64,000 bases of DNA from Glandiceps talaboti. Taxonomy: Eukaryota; Hemichordata; Enteropneusta; Spengelidae. The first letter of the stretch is position 1; each line of letters begins with the position of its first letter. Shown here piece after piece: positions 26,701 through 41,629 of the stretch. A program made the translations under genes and the position numbers. Where the stretch lies: NCBI RefSeq assembly GCF_964340395.1, contig NC_135550.1, positions 24,387,676 to 24,451,675 of the forward strand. Direction: 5' to 3'. The notes below the pieces were generated by a model. It worked only from the letters and a program-made list of their open reading frames with translations. It searched no databases and was not told the origin of the DNA.

Positions 26701-29700
26701 AAATTATATTCATCTATTATTTACTGATATCTAACTTTAATTTTTCATAAGTGTATGCTACAAGAAATACTATTAAAATATTCATTATTGAACATAATAT
26801 CAACAACATAACACTCTCTATCATAAAACTGTGTATGCATAACTAATTTTATTTTAAGAGTGCAATCAAAATTTCTGTCTTTCTGAAAAAAAGGGAGACA
26901 CTTTATCTAAATGTGTAGTTTGCAAATAATGTGTAGTGCCAAATATGTAATTTGCATATAGTGTTTATTACTAAAATATCTTATTTGCATTTAATGGTTG
27001 TTGCCAGGGTAATGCAGCAATGTTACGTAGTCTACTACCTCAGAGAAGAGTAAACATGGGATCACGCAACCAATCCATAATGGCACCACTCACAGTCAAG
27101 TAAGTGACAAAAACAACTCATTCAAATCAAAGACCTTGCTGTATTCTATGACACAGGTGAGAATAGTGTTGGCAAGCACATTTCTCCTGTACCATAACAT
27201 TATTGGAGAATTCAGTGGTGTTTACTTTCAAATGGAGGGGGGGGGGGGGGGTCAACTTCACATTTTCTCCACATATAGGATACTTTTTTAAAAACAATTT
27301 TGTACAAGTACATGTGTATTATGGGTATGAAATTGAATTGAATCTTTATTTACCCATAAAGATCATTGTATACCATGTGTACAACACGATACTAGTACTT
27401 GAGTTGTGATGTAAAGAGATAATTCATGATACAAGTACACGAGTTGTGATGTAGAGATGTAACGATACAAGTACACGAGTTGTGATGTAAAGAGATATGT
27501 CATGATACAAGTACACTATACTAAGTTCAACACCATAAAATTCCTAACCAAATAGTGCTCTCTTGACTTGTTCAGAAATCTGAGACACTCTCCTAGCTGA
27601 TATCTCCCACTACAATCTTTCTCTCCCTTACAGAAGTTTTAGGAACCCCCAAAATCCCCATACCGTGATCCAGTATAGTGAAATTGAAAGACCAAAGTCA
27701 ACTAAGGGACAGCACAGGCCACCAACTGTGCCAGCACCATACTTCTATGATGGCAGAAAAATGATCAGAGCTGCTGATGTAAGCAGTGGCAGAGTTAAAG
27801 TGGTAGAATTACCAAGTAAGTGTGATAACGTTAACACTATAGTGAATGTTAGTACTTTTCAGACGTTCAGAATTTTCAATCATTATGTACCACACACACA
27901 GCAAAATAGAACAATCCTTGGAACAAACACCATGATACTTACCAACTTGCTGACTACATATTGAAAACAACAAATATTGATAATTGTACACTGAATTTCC
28001 TTATGGAAAGTGATTGGTATTTTAAGTTCAGTGGGCATTTTTAGAGTTGATAGTGTTGAATTTTGTTTTTAGCCATTATGAAAAATTATAGTGCCTGCAA
28101 GAATTGTGCATATTTTTAGTAAGTCCCCAACAGGCACCACCGGGAGGGAACTTTTACGTTGGGTTCTGTCCATCCCTCCATGTGTGCGTGCATGCATGGG
28201 TGCGTGCGTACATTCACCCTCATATCCCTGGCATGCATACTAATTTATGCAGACTAATTTCAACCAAACCTGGCACAAAGGTAACATACTATGTGAGATA
28301 TATGCACATGATATTGTTTTGTGACTGAATCAAATATGGCCGAATGTCAGCCATATTTGTGAAATTTCACAATATGCATCATAACTTTGGATGTATAATA
28401 CGTAGTGACTCCATTCAAGTGCCTACACCCATATTATAAAATATAAGCTTTCCTTTAAGCTGTTGACCTTTGATCTTGAAAGTCTTCTTCAAGGTTAAAT
28501 AGCCAAATTTGGGTTATATTCATATTTTTTTTTAATCAAACATTTCAAGTGATGATGATGATTATTATAATCATAACTTGAGTTTGACTATATGACGCAT
28601 ATGCATGTCACTTAACTTCATGACCTTGACCTGTATAGCAAAATGGCAGCCATATTTGTGATAAAAAAATCACATTTTCCATTATCTCCAAAAGTTTGAT
28701 ACATATGGACATGATTCAAGTGCCTACCCTCATAGTATCAGTGATGAGCTTTCTAATGAGACATTGACATTTGACCTTGACAAACATTTTCAAGGTGAAA
28801 TGACCAAAATCTTTCTTTCTACATTAACTTAAGAATTTGAGTACACAAAGATTCCACTTAAAATGGCTATACCCAAGGGTAAGCTTTCTAAATCTTGATC
28901 TTTGACTTTGATCTCCATAATCAAGGTCAAACAGCAAATCGGTCAATAAATGATGGAGTTTTGTATCTAGAAACCATTCAGATTTGCACAATATCTGCCA
29001 TATAAAGGCTTGTCATATTTACAGTCATACTGTTACAGAGCAACATATGGAACAAGTTTACTAGAAGTTGCCCCCTCGAGTATCATTCAGTGAACTATAG
29101 CATTAAAGATTTGATGTAATCAGTACAAATGGCTCATTAGACATAAAAGAGGTATTTTGAAACTGTACCATGCCCTAGAGGGAGATTTAGGTATGGAACA
29201 TTTTCACATACAATTTTCAAATCTGCAGTACCTTTTCCCATTTTGTGATTGCCAGTTTTGTAAATGTAAAAGACTATTAGATAATATTAATGTAAATGTC
29301 AATCTGTCATGAGCTTATTTTTTTATGAGACATTTCTAGAATACATGCAATCTGCTAGATGATCCTAAGTGTTCTCATTTCCTTTTTTTTTCCATATTTG
29401 TAGTTTTATTTTTTGTACTGACGCCTACATATGTGTATTGTATATTACAACACAATAGCTTGATGAGAGACAGGATGTCTGTTAGCCGTGCCCACACATT
29501 TTCCAATATCTTCATTAACAGATTTAATCGAGATTTGTCTTGCTGATATTATAATGGTCTCAGACAGAAAAGATGTTTTGTTCCAATGAAATCAGTGAAA
29601 TAACATTATTAAATTGTCTCGTATTACCTTTCCCATCACAACTATTACATATGTATGAGCTGAAACTGAGAACATTACAAAAATCTATATATTCCATTTT

Positions 29701-32700
29701 TAGGTTTATCAAATATTACTATTAAAGCAGGGAGTATACACACTACATAGATTCTACGCTTTCTTAATTGAAACTGCCTGTAATGGTAAAATCATTATTG
29801 AACCGATTGATCTTGTGAAGGAGAGAGATATCTTGACGTCCTCTTACAGCAAAAAATAATGTTATCTTTAATAAGAAGCACACGAGGGGACATATGGCAT
29901 ATCAAATATTAAAAGTGTCATGATAGAATTTCCTCAAGAGCTTATTAATTTAATTTCACTGTTTTGACATTTACCCCTTTCTTTTGTGGATTCAAACTGC
30001 TGCAGTAGTAGACACGTGTACACTTTTTATTCCCCATTGTCTTTTTTTCACAACATTTGGTATATTTTCCACTTTTAACTTACTAAGCTGGCATTCTGCA
30101 AATAGTAGTGGCTTATGGACCTGGTAAGAAATTTATGCCAAACACCTGAAATGTTTTGCATCTTTCACTCACCCATAGATTTGACAGTAATCATATCAGT
30201 TTGTTTTTCAACCACTCATTTGTGATCATGTTTGACTCTTGATATAGTTCTCCTATTTTGCTTTTCACACTGATTTTTGTTTGCCGTGCGTGTTGTTGTT
30301 GTTGTTTTTGCACAAAGCTATGTATCTATTGTATCTTGTTTTATCTGCTGACTAATTTCCTCCTATCATAACTAGCAATTTAAACTTCCCACAAATGCCT
30401 ATTTCCCCATACACAATCAAAATTACTACTAACACATTACTCATCATAAATGAAATGCATTTTATAGAGTAATCCAACATTCTGCTATCATCCTAGGTGG
30501 GCTTTAACCAAAGTTTGATTTTATGATTGCCACAGATATCCTTAGGCCATTGTTTAAAAATAAATGATTTGAAAGTGTATTCAGTTGTGCTGTAATACTG
30601 TTGGCACAATTTTTCATTTACACTCATATCTTTTTAAATCTATTATACCTTGGTTAATATATTTGCAACAGTGGGACTCTAATCCCCAACATCTATCCCT
30701 ACCCTTTGCCATTTCTTTTATTACATGAAGTATTTCATTCTTGTACCTTATTTTTTTTCAATGTTAACTAAACCCATAACTATTTGCAGATACTGTGCAT
30801 GGTAATGCAAAGATCTTGGCTGCACCTGGGGTTGGTGCCATTTCAAGACAGGCATCATCAAAACATATACGTAAACGACCACCCAGTGTGATTGAAGGTC
30901 ACCCACCTCCTACAACAAGTAGCAACTCAGACTCTTTACCTAACCTACCAATGATGGACAGAGAACCTTATAAACGTGTTGACTCCCAGGTAGGCTATTA
31001 TAATTAGATGTTATTCCCCAATATTTTGCTTCGTTCAGCCAAGAAAAATATGAGTGACCTAAGGAGTCCTTGTCACTATCAGTTGTAAGGCGAGTAGTGA
31101 CAAAACCCTTAGGTCAAGTATTTTCCAGCAGAATGAAGAAATATATTTGAGAATATTATACCTCCCCAAGCATAATTTGTGAAAAAGGGGGGACAATTAT
31201 GGCAATTTGGAATGATTTTACTCATATTTTAAGCCCACAGAACCAGTAACGTAGATACAGGTTTTCATGATGTAGTATGACCAGGAAATATCCCATATTT
31301 CAGTTTAAGACAATGACTTGACTTGTGCATGGTATAAATATTAAATATAGGTGATGCATTGTAGGTTTTTATAGGGCAAGACTGGAAAACACTTGGTCCA
31401 GTGTGTGTTTTAGACTATTTGCTTCTTTAAAAGAATCTTACATGCACAAAATACTTGGTGCTTAGGGTTTCATATTGATAATGATGTCAATCCTAGGGGT
31501 GTTAAAAATGATCTCTGAGCTATGTTACCATATGAAATTTAGACAGCAAACTGACTGGTTATTTGACTTTGTAATAAACAGTGTTCAATAAAGATGATAG
31601 TATTGCAATTAGAAGGTAATGCTTTAACAAGTTTAATAATGATTTCTGATTACTATCAAGTTAATTCATTTCACTACAAGAAAGAGCTTCTACCGGACTG
31701 GTGCAAAAATGTATTATCATATCTTAAAGCTTAATTACTTTCACAGATGTGTAGTTTGTAGGTTTACACTTCTGAATCAGTTTCAACAGCCATAACGCCT
31801 CAGTCCAGCCATTTCAAATTGAAACACCAAAAATCAAGTGTGCAAGGTGTAATTACAATGGCACAAACACAGTGTATTACTCTCAGTTGATGGTGCAGTT
31901 AACCTCTAAATTTTCTGTATGTTTCTTTCTGATTTCTGCGTTACTTTCTGATTCTTTGAACCATACAAGTCCACCAATATAAATGTTTAGACATGAAACA
32001 CACGAGACTAAAGAAAATAAAATAAAAATTGAATTACAAAATACCATATATACTTATTGTACAAGAAGTCAAACTAAAGCGCAAGATAATTTGCAAGAAG
32101 TACGTAGGATGGGTTAGACATTTTGGTTTGAGTCTTTGATATTTTATAATTTGAAATTAGAGTTGTTTGGCCATGTATATTTTAGGAGACCACCAGAGTG
32201 GATCCACCAGTGCCTACAGCTACACCTACACAGGAAAGGGGTGGAATGGTTTCCCCTTCACCGTCAGTGACAGAAATGCTAATGAAAGCCCAAGATTCAA
32301 CAATGCCAGGTAGGTGTTCTTATACGAAATTAAAATCATAAATCTATTTTTTGCTCTTTCATTACACTGATATCCGTTATAGATGAATCCATCCATGTTA
32401 CCAGTTTTGTTCACAACTTTCATTTTAATTGCCCATGGTTTTTTTTTGTAAGTTATGTACATCATCAAAACAACAAATACGTGTGTCTACATATATCATG
32501 TTGCCTACGCATAGAAGCTGCTTCCTGTGTTTGTGATTATCCTACATAGTACATGTATTATTGACGGTCACTACATGTATCTCCACACAAGCTAGCCCTT
32601 CCCTGGATCCCACCCACACTTTTTGATCAAATTTTAGTGTACTGCCAACTTTTCAACACATCTCGACACACATTGATGATGTATGAGAAGGTGTCATATT

Positions 32701-34197
32701 CTTGATTTTAATGTTTTTTTGACAACCACATTAACAAAATAATTGCAATAAAAGACTATAGTTAATCACCTGTAGTCATTAGTGAAGGAACTGACTTTGC
32801 TTACAGTTAAATATAAGAAAAAATGAAGATAATAAGATTAACCCTTCACTACAAACTCTCTCATTCTGACCTTATTGAACTCAAGCACATACTATTTAGA
32901 CTATCTTTGTGTGAGTATAAATTCAGCCGTAAATTCAGTAATTTATCCAAAATGTGAGTTTAAAATGTCTGGTTGAATGATAAATTTGTGTTTTATTTTT
33001 ATGCTGGTTTGTCTTTATAGCAATAGTTCACATCTGCATGGCTGTCTGTGTAATATGATTGATGATTGATAGAGGAAAAATAGTCACCTTAAAATAGGAT
33101 GAGATGTAAAAGATTCTGACGTTAATATGCAGTACTTAGTGTACAAATTAATCACTCTCTATGTTGAGATATATAGGGTAGCGATGTTATGATGTGACCC
33201 CGGTTAATATCAATATTTAATAACCATCACTTCTAATCCTTTGACAAATTCAATTTTGTTTTCCTCCCCAAGTGTTGCACGTGTCACGCTTACTCTGTGG
33301 GTAAGTTAATTGCATAACATTCACTCTGCTCATATACTCGCAAACCAGGAGTCATTTTGCTACTTTAGCAAAATTAGACGAAAAAATTCAAAATGTGTGT
33401 GTTGTGAACCAGAATTAAATGTGTGATATCACTGTGTGATGATCTAACTGTATTCAAAATGCACTAAAGCTGATGTAAACCAGGCCTAATCTACCATTGG
33501 AATGATTTCTATTTCCACTGTATTTTAGTTTTGTGCATTTGATCATAGACCCTACATGATTTCGTTTAGGGTCTATGATTTGATTACATCATTTGGTTGT
33601 GCACTATGTCCTCTCTCTTCCATTAAATCATGTTCCAAATCTTGCATATCGATGGAAATTGTCAGCAAGCTAGTCACCATCTTTCAAATGTATATGGTTG
33701 GAATCACAGGTGACACGGACTATTACATTCCAAAGTAGAAAAAAACCAATACCAACACTATGCTTTTGCAAAATATTGTCTAAGCAGCTGACAAGTCCCA
33801 TGCATGTGATTTACATTGGAAAAAATTTGATTGACAAATATGTGTACACCCAAATAATATAATCAGACAAAGGTCACAAAAATGTGGAATTTGTGAATGG
33901 CGATACATAAGGTAAATTAGGCCAGCTCCACTATCAGATTTTAGTCAGATTGATTTCAACTGTGTTTTATTTACTAATTCATAGCGTTGCTGATAGGCAT
34001 GAAGTGTGTTTGATGAACTAATTTCTGTACATTCAATAACTCTTACATATATATGGAGCTGCCATGCAGGATCCTTTAGTTGATCTTTAAGATCATATAT
34101 ATATATATTATATATATTTTGTGGCCATACATATGAACCATGAACAATGTGTTAAGTGTTAATATATATATATATATATATACAGATACACACATAG

Positions 34198-34287
<90 letters not shown>

Positions 34288-37200
34288 CATACTTTCACCA
34301 ATATGCCCTGTAGGTCAAGTTCATGTGCCACTGATGCACATCAAATTCTTGTAACAGTTTAAGAAGTTGCCAGTAATTACTGGCATTTGCAGGTGATAAA
34401 GGGTTCAATGCAGGTGAATTTTTGTAAATATCTGCATTCAGCAGGTGACATTTTAAATTGACTGGCATTTAACAGGTAAAAATTCAACTTTAACTGCATT
34501 TAAGAGACACATTTTGAAGCCCACTTGTATATTGACTATTTTCATGATAATTAGGAATCTTTTCTCTTTTTTTGCAACAAAACTGATGATTATTTTTGTT
34601 CAACAGATAAACATGGCATTTGTCGAAATGAATGTTGATAAGAATGAAAGTTTGATATATATATATTTTTTTATTTTATTTTTATTTGCTCCTAAGTTTT
34701 ATGTTCTAGGAGCATATTGCTCCTAAAAATTTTTGCACAAAGGGTTAACTTCCTAGGCTGTGTATTAAAGTTAACCCACCAAAATTTGGTGACCCCCTAT
34801 TTGTTATTGTGTGGTGACACAGAAGAAAAGCGTATTTTTATCATTTTGACTAACAACACAAAATGTTGTCTTTCATTAGCGGGCACTCTGCTTTGCACAA
34901 ATGACCTCGTTTTATGACATAGCTTTATCATCAAAAGCCATCTATAATACATAACGTCAAATCAAATGACTTTCAGATGGTGTGTTTGCTTTGAACACAT
35001 CATGAACAACACACTGGAGAATTGATATTGTATATTCTATTCACTTTCCTATCATTTTCACTCATTTTCCTATTAAATATTTGAGTTCAACACATCATAA
35101 ACACTTTTCTTGAAGTTTTGAATTCACAGCCACTGCAACAACTTCAAATGATCGATATACATTATACCTGAACTTATGACATACAACTGCAGAGAGTGAC
35201 TATAAAAGACTGCATATTGTCCAGTGTTTTATTACACACTAATGACGTCAAAATTGGTTATTTTAGACAAAATAATATGCATTACAGAAAAATCCACTTT
35301 GTCATTAAGACTTTATTACTCTGTAATAATGTTTCTAATGCTGTAAGCTGATTTGATATGCAAGGATATCCCAATGGAATATATTCACATATAGAAATCC
35401 AATATATTTGATTACACATTTGAATTCATCAATGTAATCTGAGACTGAAATGAACTGAATCTCGACCAAAAAAATATCTTTTTTGTTGTAATTGAGAAGT
35501 TAAATTGTTTGATGCTTGTAGGGACATTAAATATTAAACTGTGTAAGGAGACTATTCCCTACCGATTTACGTTATGCTATACAAGTTGTCTCAAGGGACT
35601 GGTGTCTTGTACAGCATCAACTCTCTAGACTGTTGTATATATTTATCTGTGTTCTTTATACTTAAATTACTACTTTATTTCAACCACACCTGGCATAAAT
35701 GCATACATTCTGACATACATTTGTATATGCTAAGCACTGCTATCAGGTCAAAGATGCTGCTGACATGCATTGTCTGGCGCCATGCTTTGTACTAATTAGG
35801 CCTATAGGCTAACATTCCTTGACACTGAAAAGGCTCATCCCTGTTATGAACTTGAAACAATGTTATATTCTATCTCAGTTTATGTTACTATATTCTGGTT
35901 TTGCACACAAGTTATCAAAAGTACTAAACAATGAATTGCAAAAATTGCTCCAATGACTATGCAGATGAAACATTCTAGCAAGTGCTAGGCAATTCTCTTG
36001 AGGCAGTCCTTTTATTGGAGTTGTATCTATACAACTGGAATGCATTGGATCAGAACAGGCATCCGTCAACATACATATGGTATATACACTCATACCATGG
36101 ATCAGAACAGGCATCTAAACAGGCATCCGTCAACATACATATGGTATACACTCATACCATATTTGATGTCCTTAAATAGCACTTTAATAAACATGAAATT
36201 ATATTTGTTTATAGTGTTGCAACAATGCACTGTTATTCTCAGTAATTTTAAGTTCAAACGATTCTTTATTTTCTGTGATGGATTACTTACCAGCATTTGC
36301 AGAGAAAGACAGTGAGCTGTCACCGATTCAGGATAAGATGTGGATTAAGTCATGTGGGAGTAGGTTTCCATAATGAATCCCATTGGATGAATCCATTTTC
36401 TCCCAAAACACCCACCCTCGCAATGTACAGAACAGCATCTATTCACATTTCTTTACATGATGTGGTAGAAGGAACTTCCATTTTCACAGTGTTTCCTGAG
36501 ATGCTGCATAGTCTTTGAATTATCTATGTTCCCCTTTTATCTTTGCTGAACTTTCCAAATAGTGAGTTTGTAGTGACTGCTGTGTTTGTTAAAGTAATGA
36601 ATGCTCTCTTTTACAGTGTGGTATTTCGTTTTAATGGCAACTCCACAGAGGATGATGAAGTAAAATAATTCACTGGACATTAATTTTCATGGATTTTTTA
36701 TTTTGTGTATAGGAGCCTCATCAACCTATAAGGATCCCCTGCAAGAAGATCATGATAAGATGTCTATCTCAGGCAGCATTCAGGTGTCTCTTCCTTCCGT
36801 TGATCACATGCAACCAGATTCAAGAGCATCAACCCCACAACTGGTAGAAGAGGAACCTCTGGAAGAAACCAACAACTCTTCTAAACAAAATGAAAATGAT
36901 AACTATAATTTAGAAGATGCCACCGACAAAAGTGAAAATCTAAAATATGAAGAAAGCACAGATAAAAATGAAAATATATTAAAAAGTGAAGATAGAAATG
37001 AACAGGTGCAAGAGACTGGTGAAAATGAAGGACCCATTGTTGAGAAAACAGACTCAAATGATCAGGAACAAGGGTCAAATGCCAAAGTTGATAACTCAAT
37101 AGCAGAGGATTCTGGGAAAGGTCCCTCTGAAAGTTCAGCAGTGAAAAGTCAGGAAACTTTATCAGAGAATGAAAATAAAAATGCTGAAACAGCAGCTCCT

Positions 37201-40200
37201 AGTGCAAATCTTCCACAACCCATTATTCTAATTGCAGTGGAAAACGATGATGGTGAAAGTCAGCCTGTTGTGATTGACGATACTCCCACTGAAACAGGTC
37301 AGTAAACACTACCTACCTCTTACCATGGTTTAACATACAGATGAAAGTCTGTGATTCTAGGTATTTCCATTTCACAGATCTACTCCTTCTAATCTAATTA
37401 TAACATAGAGACAGAAAATGTCAACCATTTTATTTAGCCTCAAGTGAAAAGGATTCAAAGCAGTTTATTATAATCTGTAGAATGGATTGAGATAAATCTG
37501 TGTGATATTTCCAGTCTTGGTTTTTGCTGTCTATTTCCTTAATTGATTTAGCCAATAGGTAAATTCTCCCACTTTATGACGTAGTTGTATGGTGATCACT
37601 AGTCACAATCAACAGTGAGGTCTGATCCACGGTCAATCATGTTTAGTAAATATTTCTATGTCAATATCACAAAGTAATAAAGACCCTTCCTTCTTCACAA
37701 AATTTATGGCCATATGTCACTACCTTTTACCTATTTGATGTATAGCTTCCTGTCCAGGCACTTTTCTGATATAACTTGATAGTTTGAACGTCATAGAGGA
37801 AGATTACAGAACCCATGATTTCATAAATTCCAAATGTGGATTAATATTCTAACTGTGATACAGTCGTTAATCTCTAAGACTGTGAGTGTCTGGAGTAATG
37901 TTGTATCATATATTTCATTAAATAAATTAGTGTGTAGAGATATTGTACACATGTTCTGCCAAACTTGATATTGTAAATATGATTGAAATTTCCTCACCAA
38001 ACAATATATAGATTTTCATGTATATGCTGTCACACAATATGAGCATGTGCACAAAGTTTGCCACTAGGAATATTCAATGAGAACAGGATTTACGACATCA
38101 ATAGTAAGTGACTATGGCACAAAAATGCCCCAGTTACAACTTTTTTTTATCACTTAAATTATCAAAAACTAAGAGTTAAAAAAAATCATTTCTCCATATC
38201 TTGATTTTTCATGACAGTTAAGATGTGAGCATGCAAAAAATTCATATCTAATTCTTATTGTCAAAGGACATCCTTGACATTGGTGTCTTTATACTACAGG
38301 TGATATGGGACAAGGATTATGGATGACTTTAATAATCTTTTCTACAGACTGTTTTCACTCCATTTGACTTGAAATTCTACTTTCAGGATTATGTCTGTTC
38401 ACTTGAACTCTGTCAAGTCACTACAGGTTATCTTATTAAACTGCGAGAAATTTATCAAATTTTGTTGCCTTGCAAACTAATCAAATCAAAATTACTTTCC
38501 AATTTGTATCTATTTCGATAAATATTCATTACTGTCAAGTGGACATGTGAGACAGTTGAGCACAATTTCATGATCACAAAGGGTGCCAAATATTTGCATA
38601 GCATGAATATATTTATGATTTCCTTCTAGAAAATCACATACATGCAAATTTTTGGCGAAGCCAGTTCTTTGATATCTTGATACCAGAAATATGGACTTAT
38701 TAAGTATGACAAAAAGTCCTGCAGTGACTTGAAACAGAGTGTTTGTTTTCAACTTGGTGTGTTTCTATGTACTTTAAACGTTTGTTTTTCATCTTTGTCT
38801 GTCATTCACTGTGCTTTCTGCAGGTCAAACTGACAAAGGGGTTTCTCAAAACTCTCACTCTTCTGATGAACAACTGGCTGAGTACATCGTAAGTGAATTA
38901 GTTATAAGGGTACCTTACAGTTTCCATACTGGGTTTACTGATTTGAAAAGTTCACACGTCCAATAACAATAATTATCTCTCTATATATGTAGAAGGCAGG
39001 AATTATACTAACATCAGATGTACTCAATAATAATAATATACATTAAAGATCATTTGCCTCATCTTTACTCTTCCCATTGAGATAATAATGCCTCTACTTC
39101 TAATTCTTTGAGACTAGTGCTCAGGGACATTTTTACGAAGCATATATTTTAATATACCAAGTTCCATCCCCCACTACCTCTGATCTTTATAAATAATTAG
39201 CCCCAATAGGCAAAGCCAGATGGGTTGCTACTACAGTACATTATTTCCTGCGTTTCGCTGTTCACTTGCTAAAACATGTATAGGATAGGTCAATTTTAAT
39301 GAAACGTTCAACAAATGTCAGATACAATTGACAGCAGCATATGTACTTCATTTTATTTCATGACCTTTGCAATAGCAGCTAAATGGTGGCCATATTTTCA
39401 TAAAAATTCACATTTTGCCCATAAACATTGCAAGCTTATTGATAGATAGACTTTATTCAAGCCTATACCCAGTTATCAATAGCAAGCTTTCTAATGAGAC
39501 TTTGACCAATGACCTTCATATTCAAGGTCAAATAGGTATAATATTATTAAAGTGTACATGTATATCTCTGACATTTATGACCGATTTCAACCAAACTTGG
39601 TACAAATGTCAGATACAGTTGTCCACATATGCGCATTACTTTGTTAATATTTGTATGGCGGCCATACTTTAATACATAAAAATTCAAATTTGCTCTGTAA
39701 CTCTGGAAGCTTACCAGATATAGACTGCATTTGAGTGCCTATACCCATGATATCCATGCAGCACTTTCATATGTGACCTTGAACTTTGACCTCTATCTTC
39801 ATAGTCAAAATGTTCAAAGTCTTCATGTATACCTCTGCTGTGCATGGACTGGTTTCAACCAAAACCCACACAACTGTCAGCTACTGTACTTCCATTTGTA
39901 CACATCACTTTATTTCCTGACTTTCATAATAAATGAATTAGTATAATTTATCATTTAAATGAATTAGTAATAGTACATTGAAATGTTATCAACAAAGACT
40001 TGAGACAAGCTAGTATTTCAAGTGTGCTTGACTCCATTCCTGACACACATTAGCAATTTGGCTATATACAGTTTTGATAACTGCATTAATATTAAAGTTA
40101 CTTGGTCTGCAACTGAATGCTTTTACATTATTTCGATGCACATTAAATACTTACACAAAACTACTCTAGTACAAGTGTAAAAAGGATACATGACGTGAAT

Positions 40201-41576
40201 TGTATGAAAATTCATCTTCCGGCGTTGTTTCTGAGCGATAAAGTTTGAGTTGACCCCACGGCAGAATATGTATGACCCGCCATGATTCAAAACGTTCAGA
40301 ATCGATCACCTGACAACCACATGTAATGAGCATGCGCAGAAGTAATTTATGCGGTGACCTAGCTCGGTGACCTATGCCCGGCCGGCCCAGGATCGGAACG
40401 TGACCCAGCCATGTCAGATGTAAGTATATAAACAAATACACGTGTTTCTAACCAGTGTTTTCGAGATCTTTCCACCACATATTGCAAATCTGTAAATGTG
40501 TCATCGCTTGATGAGAATATGTAGACGATTTGTGCAAATAGTAAAATCTTTATTGTGTGTGACATCGTGATGGCATGGGCTCTAGATCTAATAAACTGGT
40601 GATTTGTTTGCACAAACCAAGTTTTATGGCCATCAAAGTACAAAAACAATTGCGTTGTGTGAAGGTCAAAGTTATTTGGGACATGTAACGAGCAGAAAGC
40701 ATTACTTTTGCCGACAAATCGAACCAGAATTTACAAATACAATTGTTTTTTCAGGAAACTTCCATTTGAAATAAATTGTGCAAGAATGCAACTTTTTTGG
40801 CTGCAATTTTTGTGCATAGTATTGGTTATTTCCCCAATGTGTGTCATGATACTCATTGATAGGTCCCATACGATTCCAAATGTTTTTTGTTTTATTTTCC
40901 TTTAATCTGTCCATTATCAAATGTATGCAAAATATATGTATTGTTTCATTATTTTCAAGTAAATACATGTAATAAAGTACATAAGGGAGTGTCCAGATTT
41001 TACTTCAAGGGGGACCCCAGAGGATTTCCACTTTTCCTTGTGTATTTTTTTCAAGCCCCCCCCCCCCCACAAAAACTTGGGAAAAATTGATGCCCCCCTG
41101 CAAGTACTTTATTTTTCCATGCCCCCCCCCCCCCCCATAGACTCACACATATACACAAACACACTTTGTGGAGTCATGATGGGTGAATGGTTAGCGTGGC
41201 TTGAAATCTACAGATTGCAGGTTCGAGCCCTGTTGCTGCCTGCTGTTTATTTTTGAGTGGCTAAAGTCCTTGGGCAAAATTTGAACCATGACTGTGCCTC
41301 AGTCAAACCAACTGTATAACCGGGGACCTGGTGGGATGTAGGTTGCAATGTGAAGGCTTTAATCCTATGTGCTTAAATGGCTGCAATGGATTGTATGCTC
41401 CCCAGGGAGTTGAGGAAGACTAAAGGGCCGCTGTGCCGTTTCCGAGCCAGGGATAATAATTAAAGCACTTTGAGCATGGAGTGGGAAAGCACTATATAAG
41501 AACATTATTATTACACATACACAACATGTATGTATGTATGTATGTATGTATGTATGTATGTATGTATGTATGTATT

Positions 41577-41629
<53 letters not shown>

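Larger units (their letters stand above)
32310..36712 (+). other. Intron 9 of the long gene
   Basis: A 4.4-kb intron. It holds a 12-base hairpin (33542-33579), AT and CA microsatellites (34094-34285), a fragment of the dispersed repeat (about 35670-35720, beginning ttatttcaaccacacctggc) and a direct duplication at 36045-36165. A perfect TGACGTCA lies at 35243-35250, of unknown relevance deep in an intron. Confidence 0.65.
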
